Notes under the pieces: model-generated
What the model saw: only the letters and a program-made list of their open reading frames with translations
Database searches by the model: none
Told to the model about the DNA's origin: nothing
Part shown: positions 1 to 7,498 of the stretch, one piece after another
Layout: every line of letters starts with the position of its first letter
Numbering within the stretch: the stretch's first letter is position 1
Program-made: the position numbers and the translations under genes
Assembly (NCBI GenBank): GCA_030632405.1
Contig: DAOVUU010000007.1
Span: forward strand, 1-18,266
Direction: 5' to 3'
Length of the DNA: 18,266 nucleotides
Source of the DNA: Desulfobulbaceae bacterium
GTDB lineage: Bacteria > Desulfobacterota > Desulfobulbia > Desulfobulbales > Desulfocapsaceae

Positions 1-2
1 AA

Positions 3-698
3 AAGCATGTAGAAAAGATCCTTTCAGTTGATATGTTCTGTTATGATTCTCAACCGCCTGCACATTTTGGACAGATGGGTGAGTTTATAAGTGGGGGAAG
101 ACTTGATAACCTGCTGAGTTGCTTTGTCGGCATGACCTGCCTGGCCGCTGCAAAGAACAGCCGTAATAATCTATTGATCTGTACTAATCATGAGGAAAAC
201 GGTTCAGTTTCCACAACCGGGGCATCGGGAGCATTTATTGATTCGGTACTCGAACGTATAATTCCTGACCCCATTTCAAAACGGATAATGCTGCATAATT
301 CCTTTCTTGTATCAATGGATAATGCCCATGCTACTCATCCAAACTTCAAAGATAAATCAGATCCCTCCCATAAAATTTTATTGAACCGGGGGCCTGTTAT
401 AAAGAACAACGCGAACCAGCGTTATGCAACAAACAGTATCAGCTCTGCGAGGTTTAAGCAGATATGCAAAGAAGTTAATGTAACACCTCAGGAATTTGTG
501 ATGCGCAGTGATATGCCATGCGGCAGCACCGTCGGTCCAATCACAGCGGCCCGTTTAGGAATCAAAACTGTTGATGTCGGGGTGCCCACTCTGGCAATGC
601 ACTCCATACGGGAATTAACAGGAACAGAGGATCCCCACCTCCTTTACAAGACTATATACCAGTTTCTAAAAACTGATTTATTTCCAAAAAAGATATAG
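3..698 (+). CDS. apeB: M18 family aminopeptidase (aspartyl aminopeptidase-like), 5' end missing
   Basis: This is the C-terminal half (about 231 residues) of a cytosolic zinc aminopeptidase of family M18, which removes N-terminal, often acidic, residues from peptides. The reading frame is open from base 3, upstream of the ATG at 33, and the conserved sequence runs through that ATG, so the gene begins outside the window. Visible family hallmarks in order are GRLDNL (metal-binding Asp), NHEENGS (the catalytic/metal Glu pair), SMDNAHATHPN, NANQRYATN, CGSTVGPI and DVGVPTLAMHSIREL, whose His is a metal ligand. Metal-ligand assignments follow family knowledge. The stop lies 21 bases before the transglycosylase gene on the same strand, so the two may be cotranscribed. 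The symbol apeB is the usual bacterial name for this family; substrate preference cannot be read from this fragment. Confidence 0.9.
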   Translation, partial: KHVEKILSVDMFCYDSQPPAHFGQMGEFISGGRLDNLLSCFVGMTCLAAAKNSRNNLLICTNHEENGSVSTTGASGAFIDSVLERIIPDPISKRIMLHNSFLVSMDNAHATHPNFKDKSDPSHKILLNRGPVIKNNANQRYATNSISSARFKQICKEVNVTPQEFVMRSDMPCGSTVGPITAARLGIKTVDVGVPTLAMHSIRELTGTEDPHLLYKTIYQFLKTDLFPKKI

Positions 699-719
699 AC
701 TGTTACTTCTCAAATCATA

Positions 720-1385
720 ATGTCTAGAGTTATAATCAGTGCACTTATCCCCCTGGAGTGCAAACGGAAAAGAATCCTGTTTATTGGACTCAGCTTGATC
801 GCTCTTTTACTCTTTGCCGCAACTGGATGGTGCAACCTGAGCAGCTCGGTAAGTAAGTACAAAAACAAGACTGTATCAAAAGAGGAAATCAGAAAATTAG
901 CTCGTTATGATCACTTGATACGTTATTTTTCGGATTTTGCCTACTTCGTTCCCAAACATAAAGTCAACCCGGATTTTATACGTGCTCTAATCGTTGCCGA
1001 ATCAGGTGTAGATCCAAAAGCAATCTCCACCAAGAAGGCGCTGGGGCTGGGACAAATACTTCTTTCCACAGGGCAACAGGCAGGAAAAGAGTTATTTCAA
1101 TTAAAAACTACCTTCAGGTATGTTTCAAAAGCTCAGCTCAACAATCTCAACCGAAACGATCTTTTTGATCCTGCAATAAATATCCTGCTTACATGCTACC
1201 TCATATCTAAATATAATTATAAATTTAAGGGCAAACTTGATCTGGTCGTATCAGCATGGAATGCTGGAGAGAACACACAGTCTCTCGCCTATGGCCAGCA
1301 TGCTCCATACCAGGAGACCGAAAACCTTATTGGTAAGATAAATGGGTATTTTACTTATCTGCTAAAAAACAAAGTTTTCCCATAA
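720..1385 (+). CDS. Membrane-anchored or secreted lytic transglycosylase (SLT domain)
   Basis: A 221-residue protein with a basic N-terminus (CKRKR) followed by a hydrophobic helix at about residues 19-36, then a soluble domain of the Slt/MltC lytic transglycosylase fold. Such enzymes cleave the MurNAc-GlcNAc bond of peptidoglycan to form 1,6-anhydro ends, acting in the periplasm. The catalytic Glu is probably E94 in IVAESGVDPKAIS. The usual GLMQ motif appears as GLGQ (109-112), and AWNAGEN (179-185) corresponds to the family AYNAG motif. There is a Cys at 38, but the preceding ATGW does not fit a lipobox, so a signal anchor or cleaved signal is more likely than a lipoprotein. No convincing Shine-Dalgarno precedes the ATG, so the start is uncertain by a few codons. 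It follows the aminopeptidase by 21 bases. No terminator is evident after its stop. Confidence 0.85.
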   Translation: MSRVIISALIPLECKRKRILFIGLSLIALLLFAATGWCNLSSSVSKYKNKTVSKEEIRKLARYDHLIRYFSDFAYFVPKHKVNPDFIRALIVAESGVDPKAISTKKALGLGQILLSTGQQAGKELFQLKTTFRYVSKAQLNNLNRNDLFDPAINILLTCYLISKYNYKFKGKLDLVVSAWNAGENTQSLAYGQHAPYQETENLIGKINGYFTYLLKNKVFP

Positions 1386-1743
1386 TTTCTAATTTTACTC
1401 AGTAGTGTCCGATTAGAAAATTGCAAAGCATCTAAAACGGAAAATTTAAACCGAACAACATTGAATTTTACGTATATTTAGGGCATGTTCTGTATGAAGC
1501 TTTAAAATTAAGCATTTGATTATTTACAAAATGAAATTTCAAAAGTATTGTGTCTGGAACACATTGTGACACCTGATAACATTTTGTATTGCTATTGATC
1601 CACAGCTGTGTTTGTAAAAATCCCTTAAGAGACAAATATAAATCACCCTTTTTCTCATCTGCATTTTTCTGTGGATGATTGTTAGTGAAGGTGCAAGCAG
1701 TTCTGCTGGAGATTTTTTTAGAAGAAAAATCAATATAAAGATA
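1386..1743. other. Non-coding gap upstream of the torD operon
   Basis: About 358 AT-rich bases separate the transglycosylase from the chaperone gene. Open frames here on either strand show no recognisable protein motifs and no good ribosome site, so I treat them as chance. The gap contains a TGTG/CACA inverted-repeat cluster (1549-1610), listed separately, and must hold the promoter of the 1744-5400 operon. I cannot pick a convincing -35/-10 pair; the best, TTGTAA at 1612 with TATAAA at 1637, has a 19-base spacer. At 1401 the string agtagtgtccgatta resembles the ends of some transposable elements, but no partner repeat is visible. Confidence 0.6.
1549..1610. promoter_or_regulatory. Cluster of TGTG/CACA inverted repeats, candidate operator
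   Basis: Seen directly: TGTGT-CTGGA-ACACA at 1549-1563 is a perfect 5+5+5 inverted repeat. A direct repeat of ATTGTG follows at 1563-1568, so GTGTC (1550-1554) can also pair with GACAC (1568-1572). CACAGCTGTG at 1601-1610 is a perfect 10-base palindrome. Together they lie 134-195 bases upstream of the chaperone start. The half-sites are reminiscent of CRP/FNR-family binding (TGTGA or TTGAT), but none matches a full consensus, so the regulator is unknown. This is a candidate only. Confidence 0.3.
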
Positions 1744-2334
1744 ATGATAAAGACCAGTCCCACCGACCACATTTCAACAATTTACCGGTTTTGTGCGCAA
1801 AGTATGCACTACCCTGACCCTGTATGGCTCACAGAAGATTATTTCTCCAGCCTTTTCAACCTGCTTGATGCTCTGGGAGGGATCGAAGAAAAAGAACTTT
1901 TATCTTCAACATTAAAAGGCAGTGAAAACTACCTGGAAGATCTGCAGGTCGAATATACGAGGCTTTTTATTAATGGAATGCCCCATGTAGCAGCACCTCC
2001 CTATGGTTCGATATACCTTGAAAAAACCCTTCAGGGTAAATATGCGGAAGACCTTTTACTCTACTACCGGTCTCTTGGCTATACCCTGTCAAAAAAAGCA
2101 GATTTCCCGGATAATCTGATTCACCAGCTTGAATTTTTATCCTTTCTGGCCGAAGACAGCAATCAACAGGCCGAGGAAGAGTTTCTTTTACGATTCTTTC
2201 ACCCTTGGTATCCACATTTTTCTAAGCTGGTTAAAGAGGATTCATTACATCCTTTTTACCTTATAATCATAACCATTATTGACTTTTTCACTAAGGAGGA
2301 AGAAGAATATGGCGTTCAATTTAACAAGGCGTAA
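1744..2334 (+). CDS. TorD/DmsD-family chaperone for the downstream molybdoenzyme
   Basis: A cytoplasmic, all-helical 196-residue chaperone of the TorD/DmsD/NarJ superfamily. It is expected to bind the Tat signal of the adjacent molybdoenzyme and hold it until the cofactor is inserted. The hallmark is EYTRLFINGMPHVAAPPYGS, the family Y-x-R-LF...P-APPY-S motif, followed by IYLE; later NLIHQLEFLSFLAE matches the second conserved helix (usually H-x-x-x-E-LEFLA-L). The frame is open back to an ATG at 1675, but those 23 codons are unlike the family. I choose the ATG at 1744, which puts the usual short lead before the first helix; its ribosome site is weak. The 3' end overlaps the next gene by 26 bases and contains that gene's Shine-Dalgarno, suggesting translational coupling. 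Confidence 0.85.
   Translation: MIKTSPTDHISTIYRFCAQSMHYPDPVWLTEDYFSSLFNLLDALGGIEEKELLSSTLKGSENYLEDLQVEYTRLFINGMPHVAAPPYGSIYLEKTLQGKYAEDLLLYYRSLGYTLSKKADFPDNLIHQLEFLSFLAEDSNQQAEEEFLLRFFHPWYPHFSKLVKEDSLHPFYLIIITIIDFFTKEEEEYGVQFNKA
2293..2299 (+). promoter_or_regulatory. Ribosome binding site that fixes the molybdoenzyme start
   Basis: The sequence aaggagg lies inside the end of the chaperone gene, nine bases before the ATG at 2309. It favours 2309 over the in-frame ATG at 2279, which would add ten residues in front of the twin-arginine motif and has no comparable site. Confidence 0.8.
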
Positions 2335-4552
2335 ATTTCTACAATCTGCCTCATTGGCAGCTGTAGCCTTACCACTTTCCAAGGCAATTGCCTCTGAGAG
2401 CGGCATCACACGTTCCCCTTTTGAAACCAAGGGCTCATTTGAAGATAAGACTGTTGTCGGGGGCATTTGTGAAATGTGTTTCTGGAGGTGCCAGCTGATT
2501 GGAAAAACAAGAGACAATCGCCTTGTAAAACTTGAAGGTAATCCGAAATCGATTGACAATGGGACAGCACTCTGTGCTAGAGGGAATGCAGGTATCAAAC
2601 TTTTATATGACCCTGATCGTCTGAAATACCCCCTGAAAAATGTAGGCGAACGTGGTGCCCCCAAGTGGAAAAGAATCTCCTGGGATGAAGCTCTTGATGA
2701 ATGTGGAGAAAGACTGAAGGCTGTTAAAGAAAAATATGGCCCTCAGGGAATCAGTATTTTCCCCCATGGTTCTACTGCAAAATACCCGATGCATTTTTTT
2801 GAAAGAACTGTTGGTACCCCCAATGTCAGTGAAGCATCTTTTTTTCAATGCCGGGGTATCAGGGATACCGCCTATCTTGCTACAATCGGAATGGCGCCAG
2901 GTGAAAAGGTTGATATGCCAAATGCGAAGGTCATTTTTCTCTTAGGTGGCCATATGGGAGAAAATATTCATGTATCCCATATCAAAAGTTATATGAAAGG
3001 GCTTCAGAATGGCGCCAAGTTGATCGTTGTGGATCCCCGCTACTCCGCGTCGGCGGCAAAATCTGATATCTGGGTAAAAATCAAGCCTGGAACAGATACG
3101 GCATTTTTACTTGCTATCATGCACTACCTCATCCAGAATAAAAAACATGCAGTCGATTTTATAGATGAGTATGGTGATGGATTTGAAGAATTTGCCGAAG
3201 GTATAAAGGAATGGACACTGGAAAAAGCAGCAAAAGAATGTGATGTCTCTGTGAAACAGATTAAAGAAGTAGCAGACATGCTGGGTGATAATGCACCGCA
3301 TGTCTCCATCCACCCTGGCAGGCATGTTTCCTGGTATGGAAACGACTTCCAGCGGCAGCGATCTCTTGCCTGCCTCACTGGGATTCTAGGTGCCTTTTAT
3401 GTCAAAGGCGGCTGGGTTCCGGCAAAAGGTCCGAAAGTTGGCAAGACCAGTTGGGCCCATAAGGAACATGAAGAGGAGTATAATCTTAACATTAACAGTG
3501 AAGACGAATTACGCCATCCGTATACCCCGCCGGGAACCCCGACAGAGCTTATCCGTGACGCAGCTTTGACGGGGAAACCCTATCCGATCAAAGGTTGCGT
3601 TATATGGGGCCAGAATCCAATTCAAACCATACCCGGTCAGGAAAAAATGAAGCAGGTCCTGAAACAGATGGATTTTGTTATGTGTGTTGACGTAATGCCA
3701 ACCGATGCGACCATGTGGGCTGATATTCTTCTGCCTGAGGTCAGCTATCTTGAGCGATATGACTATGTGAAAACCGGCACCCAGTGGGATTTTTCTGAAA
3801 AACACCAGCAGTATATCTCTGCGAGGATGCCAATGGTCTCACCTCTTTTTGAAAGGAAAGATCAGGTATTTATTACCAATGAAATTGCAAAACGCATGGG
3901 ATATCAAAAAGATATACCTGTTAAAACTATCGAAGAACTCGTCGACAAAAACCTGAAAGTTGCAGGCTTATCTATCGCACAGTTGAAAAAAGAAGAAGGT
4001 ATTCACATTCAGGAAGGGAAAAATCCTTACACAATGCCGGAAGATTTCGAAGTCATCTTCTATAATGAAGATATTGAGGATTCCGGTTTTCCAGGAGTAC
4101 CCACCTATATTCCAGTAGAGCAGCCACCTAAGGGATTTGCGCGTCTGCTCTATGGGCGTGTCCCCGTTCATACTTTCAACCGAAGTCAGAACAATGTCTG
4201 GCTCAATGCTGCAATGCCTACCAACCCCGTCTGGCTCAATGATGCACTTGCATCAAAAATCGGCCTCAAAGATGGCGATGAGGTCGGTTTTATTAATCAG
4301 GATGGTATGGAATCCCGGACGACTACTACAATAAAAACTACACCCGGCATCAGAGAAGACTGCGTCTATATGGGCCATGGATACGGCTCTGCCAATCCAC
4401 TCATGAGCGTAGGAATTGATGCTGGTGTAGATGATACGAGTCTCATAACCAAGATTACTATTGACCCTGAGACCGGTGCTCACGGTATGCGAAATAATTT
4501 TGTCAAATTCATCAAAGATGGCAAAATCATTGATATGCCAACAGCTGTATAA
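2309..4552 (+). CDS. Tat-exported molybdopterin oxidoreductase, PsrA/PhsA-like catalytic subunit
   Basis: A 747-residue DMSO-reductase-superfamily enzyme of the complex iron-sulfur molybdoenzyme type. The N-terminus has a Tat signal, TRRKFLQ at residues 6-12, followed by a hydrophobic stretch to about residue 28, so the protein is exported folded. C54, C57, C61 and C89 form the CxxCxxxC...C site for an N-terminal [4Fe-4S] cluster. C181 (FFQCRG) lies where polysulfide and thiosulfate reductases place the molybdenum-ligating Cys. GRVPVHTFNRSQNN near the C-terminus belongs to the dinucleotide-binding domain. The length matches PsrA and PhsA (about 750-765 residues, from memory). Electrons should pass through the ferredoxin subunit encoded 35 bases downstream. 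The most likely substrate is polysulfide, thiosulfate, tetrathionate or another small sulfur oxyanion, but the sequence does not decide this, and the enzyme could run oxidatively. Confidence 0.85.
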   Translation: MAFNLTRRKFLQSASLAAVALPLSKAIASESGITRSPFETKGSFEDKTVVGGICEMCFWRCQLIGKTRDNRLVKLEGNPKSIDNGTALCARGNAGIKLLYDPDRLKYPLKNVGERGAPKWKRISWDEALDECGERLKAVKEKYGPQGISIFPHGSTAKYPMHFFERTVGTPNVSEASFFQCRGIRDTAYLATIGMAPGEKVDMPNAKVIFLLGGHMGENIHVSHIKSYMKGLQNGAKLIVVDPRYSASAAKSDIWVKIKPGTDTAFLLAIMHYLIQNKKHAVDFIDEYGDGFEEFAEGIKEWTLEKAAKECDVSVKQIKEVADMLGDNAPHVSIHPGRHVSWYGNDFQRQRSLACLTGILGAFYVKGGWVPAKGPKVGKTSWAHKEHEEEYNLNINSEDELRHPYTPPGTPTELIRDAALTGKPYPIKGCVIWGQNPIQTIPGQEKMKQVLKQMDFVMCVDVMPTDATMWADILLPEVSYLERYDYVKTGTQWDFSEKHQQYISARMPMVSPLFERKDQVFITNEIAKRMGYQKDIPVKTIEELVDKNLKVAGLSIAQLKKEEGIHIQEGKNPYTMPEDFEVIFYNEDIEDSGFPGVPTYIPVEQPPKGFARLLYGRVPVHTFNRSQNNVWLNAAMPTNPVWLNDALASKIGLKDGDEVGFINQDGMESRTTTTIKTTPGIREDCVYMGHGYGSANPLMSVGIDAGVDDTSLITKITIDPETGAHGMRNNFVKFIKDGKIIDMPTAV

Positions 4553-4587
4553 ATCGCTTTTCAGGTTACTTCAGGAGGAATAACATA

Positions 4588-5400
4588 ATGCAATATGGAA
4601 TGATTATAGACCTTGAACGTTGTGTAGGATGTCATGCTTGCACAATCGCCTGCAAGGCAGAATGGGAGGTCCCTGTTGAATTCGGACGCAACTGGGTATA
4701 TCGAATAGGGCCGTCCATGGTCGGAGATGAAATGGCATCAACCTATTATCCGGGTTTATGCAACCATTGCGACGAACCCGTTTGTGTACCAGAGTGTCCT
4801 GCCGATACGATAGAAATGACCTTTACCGATATAAGATCAGGTAAAACAGAAATATTAGAGGTTGCAGCAACCTGGAAGGATCCGTTTGACGGTACGGTTC
4901 AGATTGACAAGAGCCGTTGTATTGGGTGTGGTGCCTGTGCAGATGTATGTCCCTATAATGCCAGATACATAAATCCCAACCAGACCGACGAGGTTTCTGA
5001 CGATGGCAAGGCAGATAAATGCACCTACTGTAAACCGCGGGTGGATGCTGGAGGAATCCCGGCATGTGTACAAACCTGCATTACAGGGGCCCGGATTTTT
5101 GGTGATTTGAACGACCCAGGCTCTGAAGTTTCACAGTATGTCAAAAAAGGAGCACGTGGGATTGAGCCGAACGGAGGTGAGCTTGGACCTAACTCCAGAT
5201 ATTATGGCAAGAAAAAAGATATGTCTCTTCTGTTTGACAGTCACACTCCTGAACTTGCCGATATGACACAGGTACGTCGTCGGGCAATGCTCGCATCCAT
5301 GATAAAACCCGCAGTGAAGTCATTTAAGAGTCTTGGCTTGATAGGGATTGTAGGTGCAATGGCAGTAAAAAGCTCAGTTGATACCGACACGCAGGAATAG
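4588..5400 (+). CDS. Four-cluster ferredoxin subunit (DmsB/PsrB/PhsB-like) of the molybdoenzyme
   Basis: A 270-residue electron-transfer subunit. Sixteen Cys fall in four groups, enough for four [4Fe-4S] clusters: C12/C15/C18/C22; C58/C61/C66/C70; C111/C114/C117/C121; and C145/C148/C160/C164. The fourth has the wide CxxC-x11-CxxxC spacing typical of DmsB and PsrB. It has no Tat signal, so it is probably exported as a complex with the catalytic subunit. It is about 75 residues longer than PsrB/PhsB (around 190, from memory). The extra length includes a C-terminal tail with basic residues (QVRRR) and a short hydrophobic patch LGLIGIVGAMAV (about 250-261) that could touch the membrane but is short for a spanning helix. 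The start is fixed by aggagg at 4573-4578. The operon ends here, with a terminator beginning 42 bases after the stop. Confidence 0.88.
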   Translation: MQYGMIIDLERCVGCHACTIACKAEWEVPVEFGRNWVYRIGPSMVGDEMASTYYPGLCNHCDEPVCVPECPADTIEMTFTDIRSGKTEILEVAATWKDPFDGTVQIDKSRCIGCGACADVCPYNARYINPNQTDEVSDDGKADKCTYCKPRVDAGGIPACVQTCITGARIFGDLNDPGSEVSQYVKKGARGIEPNGGELGPNSRYYGKKKDMSLLFDSHTPELADMTQVRRRAMLASMIKPAVKSFKSLGLIGIVGAMAVKSSVDTDTQE

Positions 5401-5441
5401 GATTTATAGAAAAGACCATTTCCTGTTTTACATTCAAATCG

Positions 5442-5483
5442 AAAAAGCGTGGTAATCTTTTATTTGATTATCGCGCTTTTTTT
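5442..5483 (+). terminator. Strong intrinsic terminator of the molybdoenzyme operon
   Basis: A 16-base-pair stem (5442-5457 with 5466-5481, two G-U pairs on the RNA) encloses an 8-base loop and ends in seven T residues from 5477. The A-rich left foot pairs with that T tract, so the hairpin could also work on the opposite strand, although no minus-strand gene ends here. It cleanly separates the respiratory operon from ettA. Confidence 0.88.
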
Positions 5484-5506
5484 GTATTATGGTTTGACAG
5501 ATATAA

Positions 5507-5539
5507 GTTACCAGTTTTCAGTTGTCAGGAACTGATAAC
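5507..5539. repeat. Imperfect inverted repeat between the terminator and the ettA promoter
   Basis: Arms GTTACCAGTT (5507-5516) and AACTGATAAC (5530-5539) pair with one mismatch around a 13-base spacer. It ends nine bases before the candidate -10 of ettA, so it could be an operator or simply a short dispersed repeat of the cagttttcagtt kind. No regulator can be assigned. Confidence 0.4.
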
Positions 5540-5547
5540 AAAATAAT

Positions 5548-5556
5548 TGTTATAAT
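5548..5556 (+). promoter_or_regulatory. Extended -10 promoter candidate for ettA
   Basis: TGtTATAAT is a perfect -10 hexamer with the TGn extension, which can work with a poor -35. TTGTCA at 5522 lies 23 bases upstream, too far for a normal spacer. Transcription from about 5563 would give a leader of roughly 145 bases before the ettA start. Confidence 0.45.
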
Positions 5557-5706
5557 ATCTCGGGGATTCAGTAAACGATTTTCGGGTTTTTTATAACAGA
5601 AGTTCAGTAGTAAAGACTAACAATATAATTTCAAAATGCATTACTCGGTTCCCTGGTTTTTTATGGCAGGGGTTATGGAGTAAGCTGCTAAAAAGGAAGA
5701 ACATAC

Positions 5707-7392
5707 ATGAGTACTGATGATAAAAAAATAATTTACTCTATGATTAAAGTGAGTAAATACTACGATAATAATCCGATATTAAAAGATATTTCTCTTTCAT
5801 ATTTCTATGGAGCAAAAATCGGCGTTCTAGGTCTGAACGGCTCGGGGAAAAGTACACTTTTACGAATTCTCGCAGGACTTGATAAAGATTTTAATGGAGA
5901 GACACATCTCGCAGCTGGATTGAAAATTGACTATCTGGACCAGGAGCCCAAATTGGATCCAGATAAAACCGTGAAAGATATTGTCGAAGAAGGTGTGCAG
6001 CATACCGTCGACCTTCTCAACGAATTCAACGAAATTAATGAAAAATTTGCAGATCCCATGTCCGATGATGCTATGCAGCAACTTATTGATAGACAAGGAG
6101 CTGTTCAGGAACAACTTGATAATTTAGATGCCTGGGATCTGGACAGCCGACTTGAAATGGCCATGGACGCCCTGCGGTGTCCTGCTTCAGATACCAAATG
6201 CAGCATACTTTCAGGTGGAGAGCAGCGCCGTGTAGCTCTCTGCAGGATCCTTCTAAAGCAACCTGATATTCTGCTCCTTGACGAACCTACCAATCACCTG
6301 GACGCTGAATCAGTCGGCTGGCTCGAACATCATTTACAATCCTACCCCGGAACTATCATAGCTGTGACCCATGACAGATATTTCCTGGATAATGTTGCCG
6401 GGTGGATTTTAGAACTGGACCGCGGTGTTGGTATCCCCTGGAAGGGGAACTATTCTTCATGGCTGGAACAGAAAGAAAAAAGGCTCGCCAGCGAAGAAAA
6501 GAAAGAGAGTGGTCGCCAACGGACCCTGAGAAGAGAATTAGAATGGATCAGGATGTCTGCCAAGGGTAAAAGAAGCAAATCCAAGGCCAGAATAAGCTCA
6601 TATGAAAAGCTCATGTCACAGGAAATCGAAAAACTCTCCAGGGATCTTGAAATTTTTATCCCGCCGGGACCCAGGCTAGGCAATGTAGTGATTCAGTCAC
6701 AAGATATTTCAAAAAGTTATGGCGACCGGCTCCTGGTTGAGAATATGAATTTCAGTCTCCCCCCCGGTGGAATAGTAGGTGTAATTGGCCCAAATGGAGC
6801 TGGTAAATCTACCCTGTTTAAAATGATTATCGGTGAGGAATCACCAGATAAAGGAGATATCCGTATCGGAGAAACTGTGAAACTGGCCTACGTCGATCAG
6901 GCAAGAGACAGTCTGGACCCGGAAGCAACTATCTGGCAGGCTATTTCAGATAACCAGGACACGGTATGGCTGGGAACACAGGAGATCAACAGCAGAGCAT
7001 ATGTCGGCAAATTTAATTTTTCAGGCTCAGATCAACAGAAAAAAGTTGGGTTGTTATCCGGTGGGCAGCGTAATCGCGTGCACCTTGCAAGAACTCTTAA
7101 AGAAGGAGGAAATGTTCTGCTTCTGGACGAACCCACTAATGATCTTGACGTGAATACTCTGAGAGCTCTTGAAGAGGCTCTTGAAAATTTTGGGGGATGT
7201 GCCGTCGTAATCAGCCATGACCGGTGGTTTCTTGATCGAATTGCCACACACATACTCGCCTTTGAAGGTGACTCTCAGGTTGTATGGTTCGAAGGAAATT
7301 ATTCAGACTATGAGAAAGACAGAAAAGCACGTCTTGGAGCAGAAGCCGACCGACCCCATCGTATAAAATACAGGCAGCTTACTAGAGAATAA
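5707..7392 (+). CDS. ettA: Energy-dependent translational throttle protein EttA (ABC-F)
   Basis: A 561-residue soluble ABC-F ATPase with two nucleotide-binding domains and no membrane segments. EttA binds the ribosomal E site and gates the first elongation steps according to ATP/ADP levels. Domain 1 has Walker A GLNGSGKST (42-50), signature LSGGEQRR (from 168) and DEPTNHLD (192-199). Domain 2 has GPNGAGKST (361-369), LSGGQRNR (from 450) and DEPTNDLD (from 474). Between them is the charged inter-domain linker (about 255-315, rich in Lys and Arg). The stretches AKIGVLGLNGSGKSTLLRI, NVAGWILELDRG, GNYSSWLEQK and IPPGPRLG are near-identical to E. coli EttA as I recall it, and the length fits (555 there), so this is EttA rather than Uup or a resistance factor. 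The start is supported by aaggaag at 5694-5700. It is monocistronic, convergent with tsaC. Confidence 0.95.
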   Translation: MSTDDKKIIYSMIKVSKYYDNNPILKDISLSYFYGAKIGVLGLNGSGKSTLLRILAGLDKDFNGETHLAAGLKIDYLDQEPKLDPDKTVKDIVEEGVQHTVDLLNEFNEINEKFADPMSDDAMQQLIDRQGAVQEQLDNLDAWDLDSRLEMAMDALRCPASDTKCSILSGGEQRRVALCRILLKQPDILLLDEPTNHLDAESVGWLEHHLQSYPGTIIAVTHDRYFLDNVAGWILELDRGVGIPWKGNYSSWLEQKEKRLASEEKKESGRQRTLRRELEWIRMSAKGKRSKSKARISSYEKLMSQEIEKLSRDLEIFIPPGPRLGNVVIQSQDISKSYGDRLLVENMNFSLPPGGIVGVIGPNGAGKSTLFKMIIGEESPDKGDIRIGETVKLAYVDQARDSLDPEATIWQAISDNQDTVWLGTQEINSRAYVGKFNFSGSDQQKKVGLLSGGQRNRVHLARTLKEGGNVLLLDEPTNDLDVNTLRALEEALENFGGCAVVISHDRWFLDRIATHILAFEGDSQVVWFEGNYSDYEKDRKARLGAEADRPHRIKYRQLTRE

Positions 7393-7472
7393 CAGCCTGT
7401 CTCAGAGTGGTATTCTGTTCAGACTCTCCGTTATGCCTGGCAGGCCTTTTCAAGAGGATATGCGCAGTTCGG

Positions 7473-7498
7473 CCCCCTACGTTGTAAAACGCAGGGGG
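7473..7498 (-). repeat. GC-rich hairpin covering the tsaC stop codon
   Basis: CCCCCTACGTT (7473-7483) and AACGCAGGGGG (7488-7498) form an 11-base stem with one mismatch and a four-base loop. The tsaC stop codon (7477-7479) lies inside the stem. No T tract follows on either strand, so it is not a standard intrinsic terminator. It may protect the 3' end of the convergent messages or assist termination. Confidence 0.5.

Noticed and set aside
1561..1645. A promoter for the torD operon
   Set aside because: Pairs such as TTGTGA/TATTGC and TTGTAA/TATAAA have either poor matches or a 19-base spacer; none is convincing.
1675..1743. A longer start for the TorD-like chaperone
   Set aside because: The 23 extra residues do not resemble the family N-terminus, and the ATG at 1744 gives the expected length; the weak ribosome sites do not settle it.
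1468..1772. Minus-strand open frames of 100 and 77 codons in the gap before torD
   Set aside because: They overlap each other and the start of torD in different frames, and show no domain, ribosome site or typical composition.
7393..7470. A terminator for ettA at GCCTGGCAGGC (7436-7446) followed by TTTT
   Set aside because: The stem is only four to five base pairs with a very short loop and the T run is four; too weak to call.
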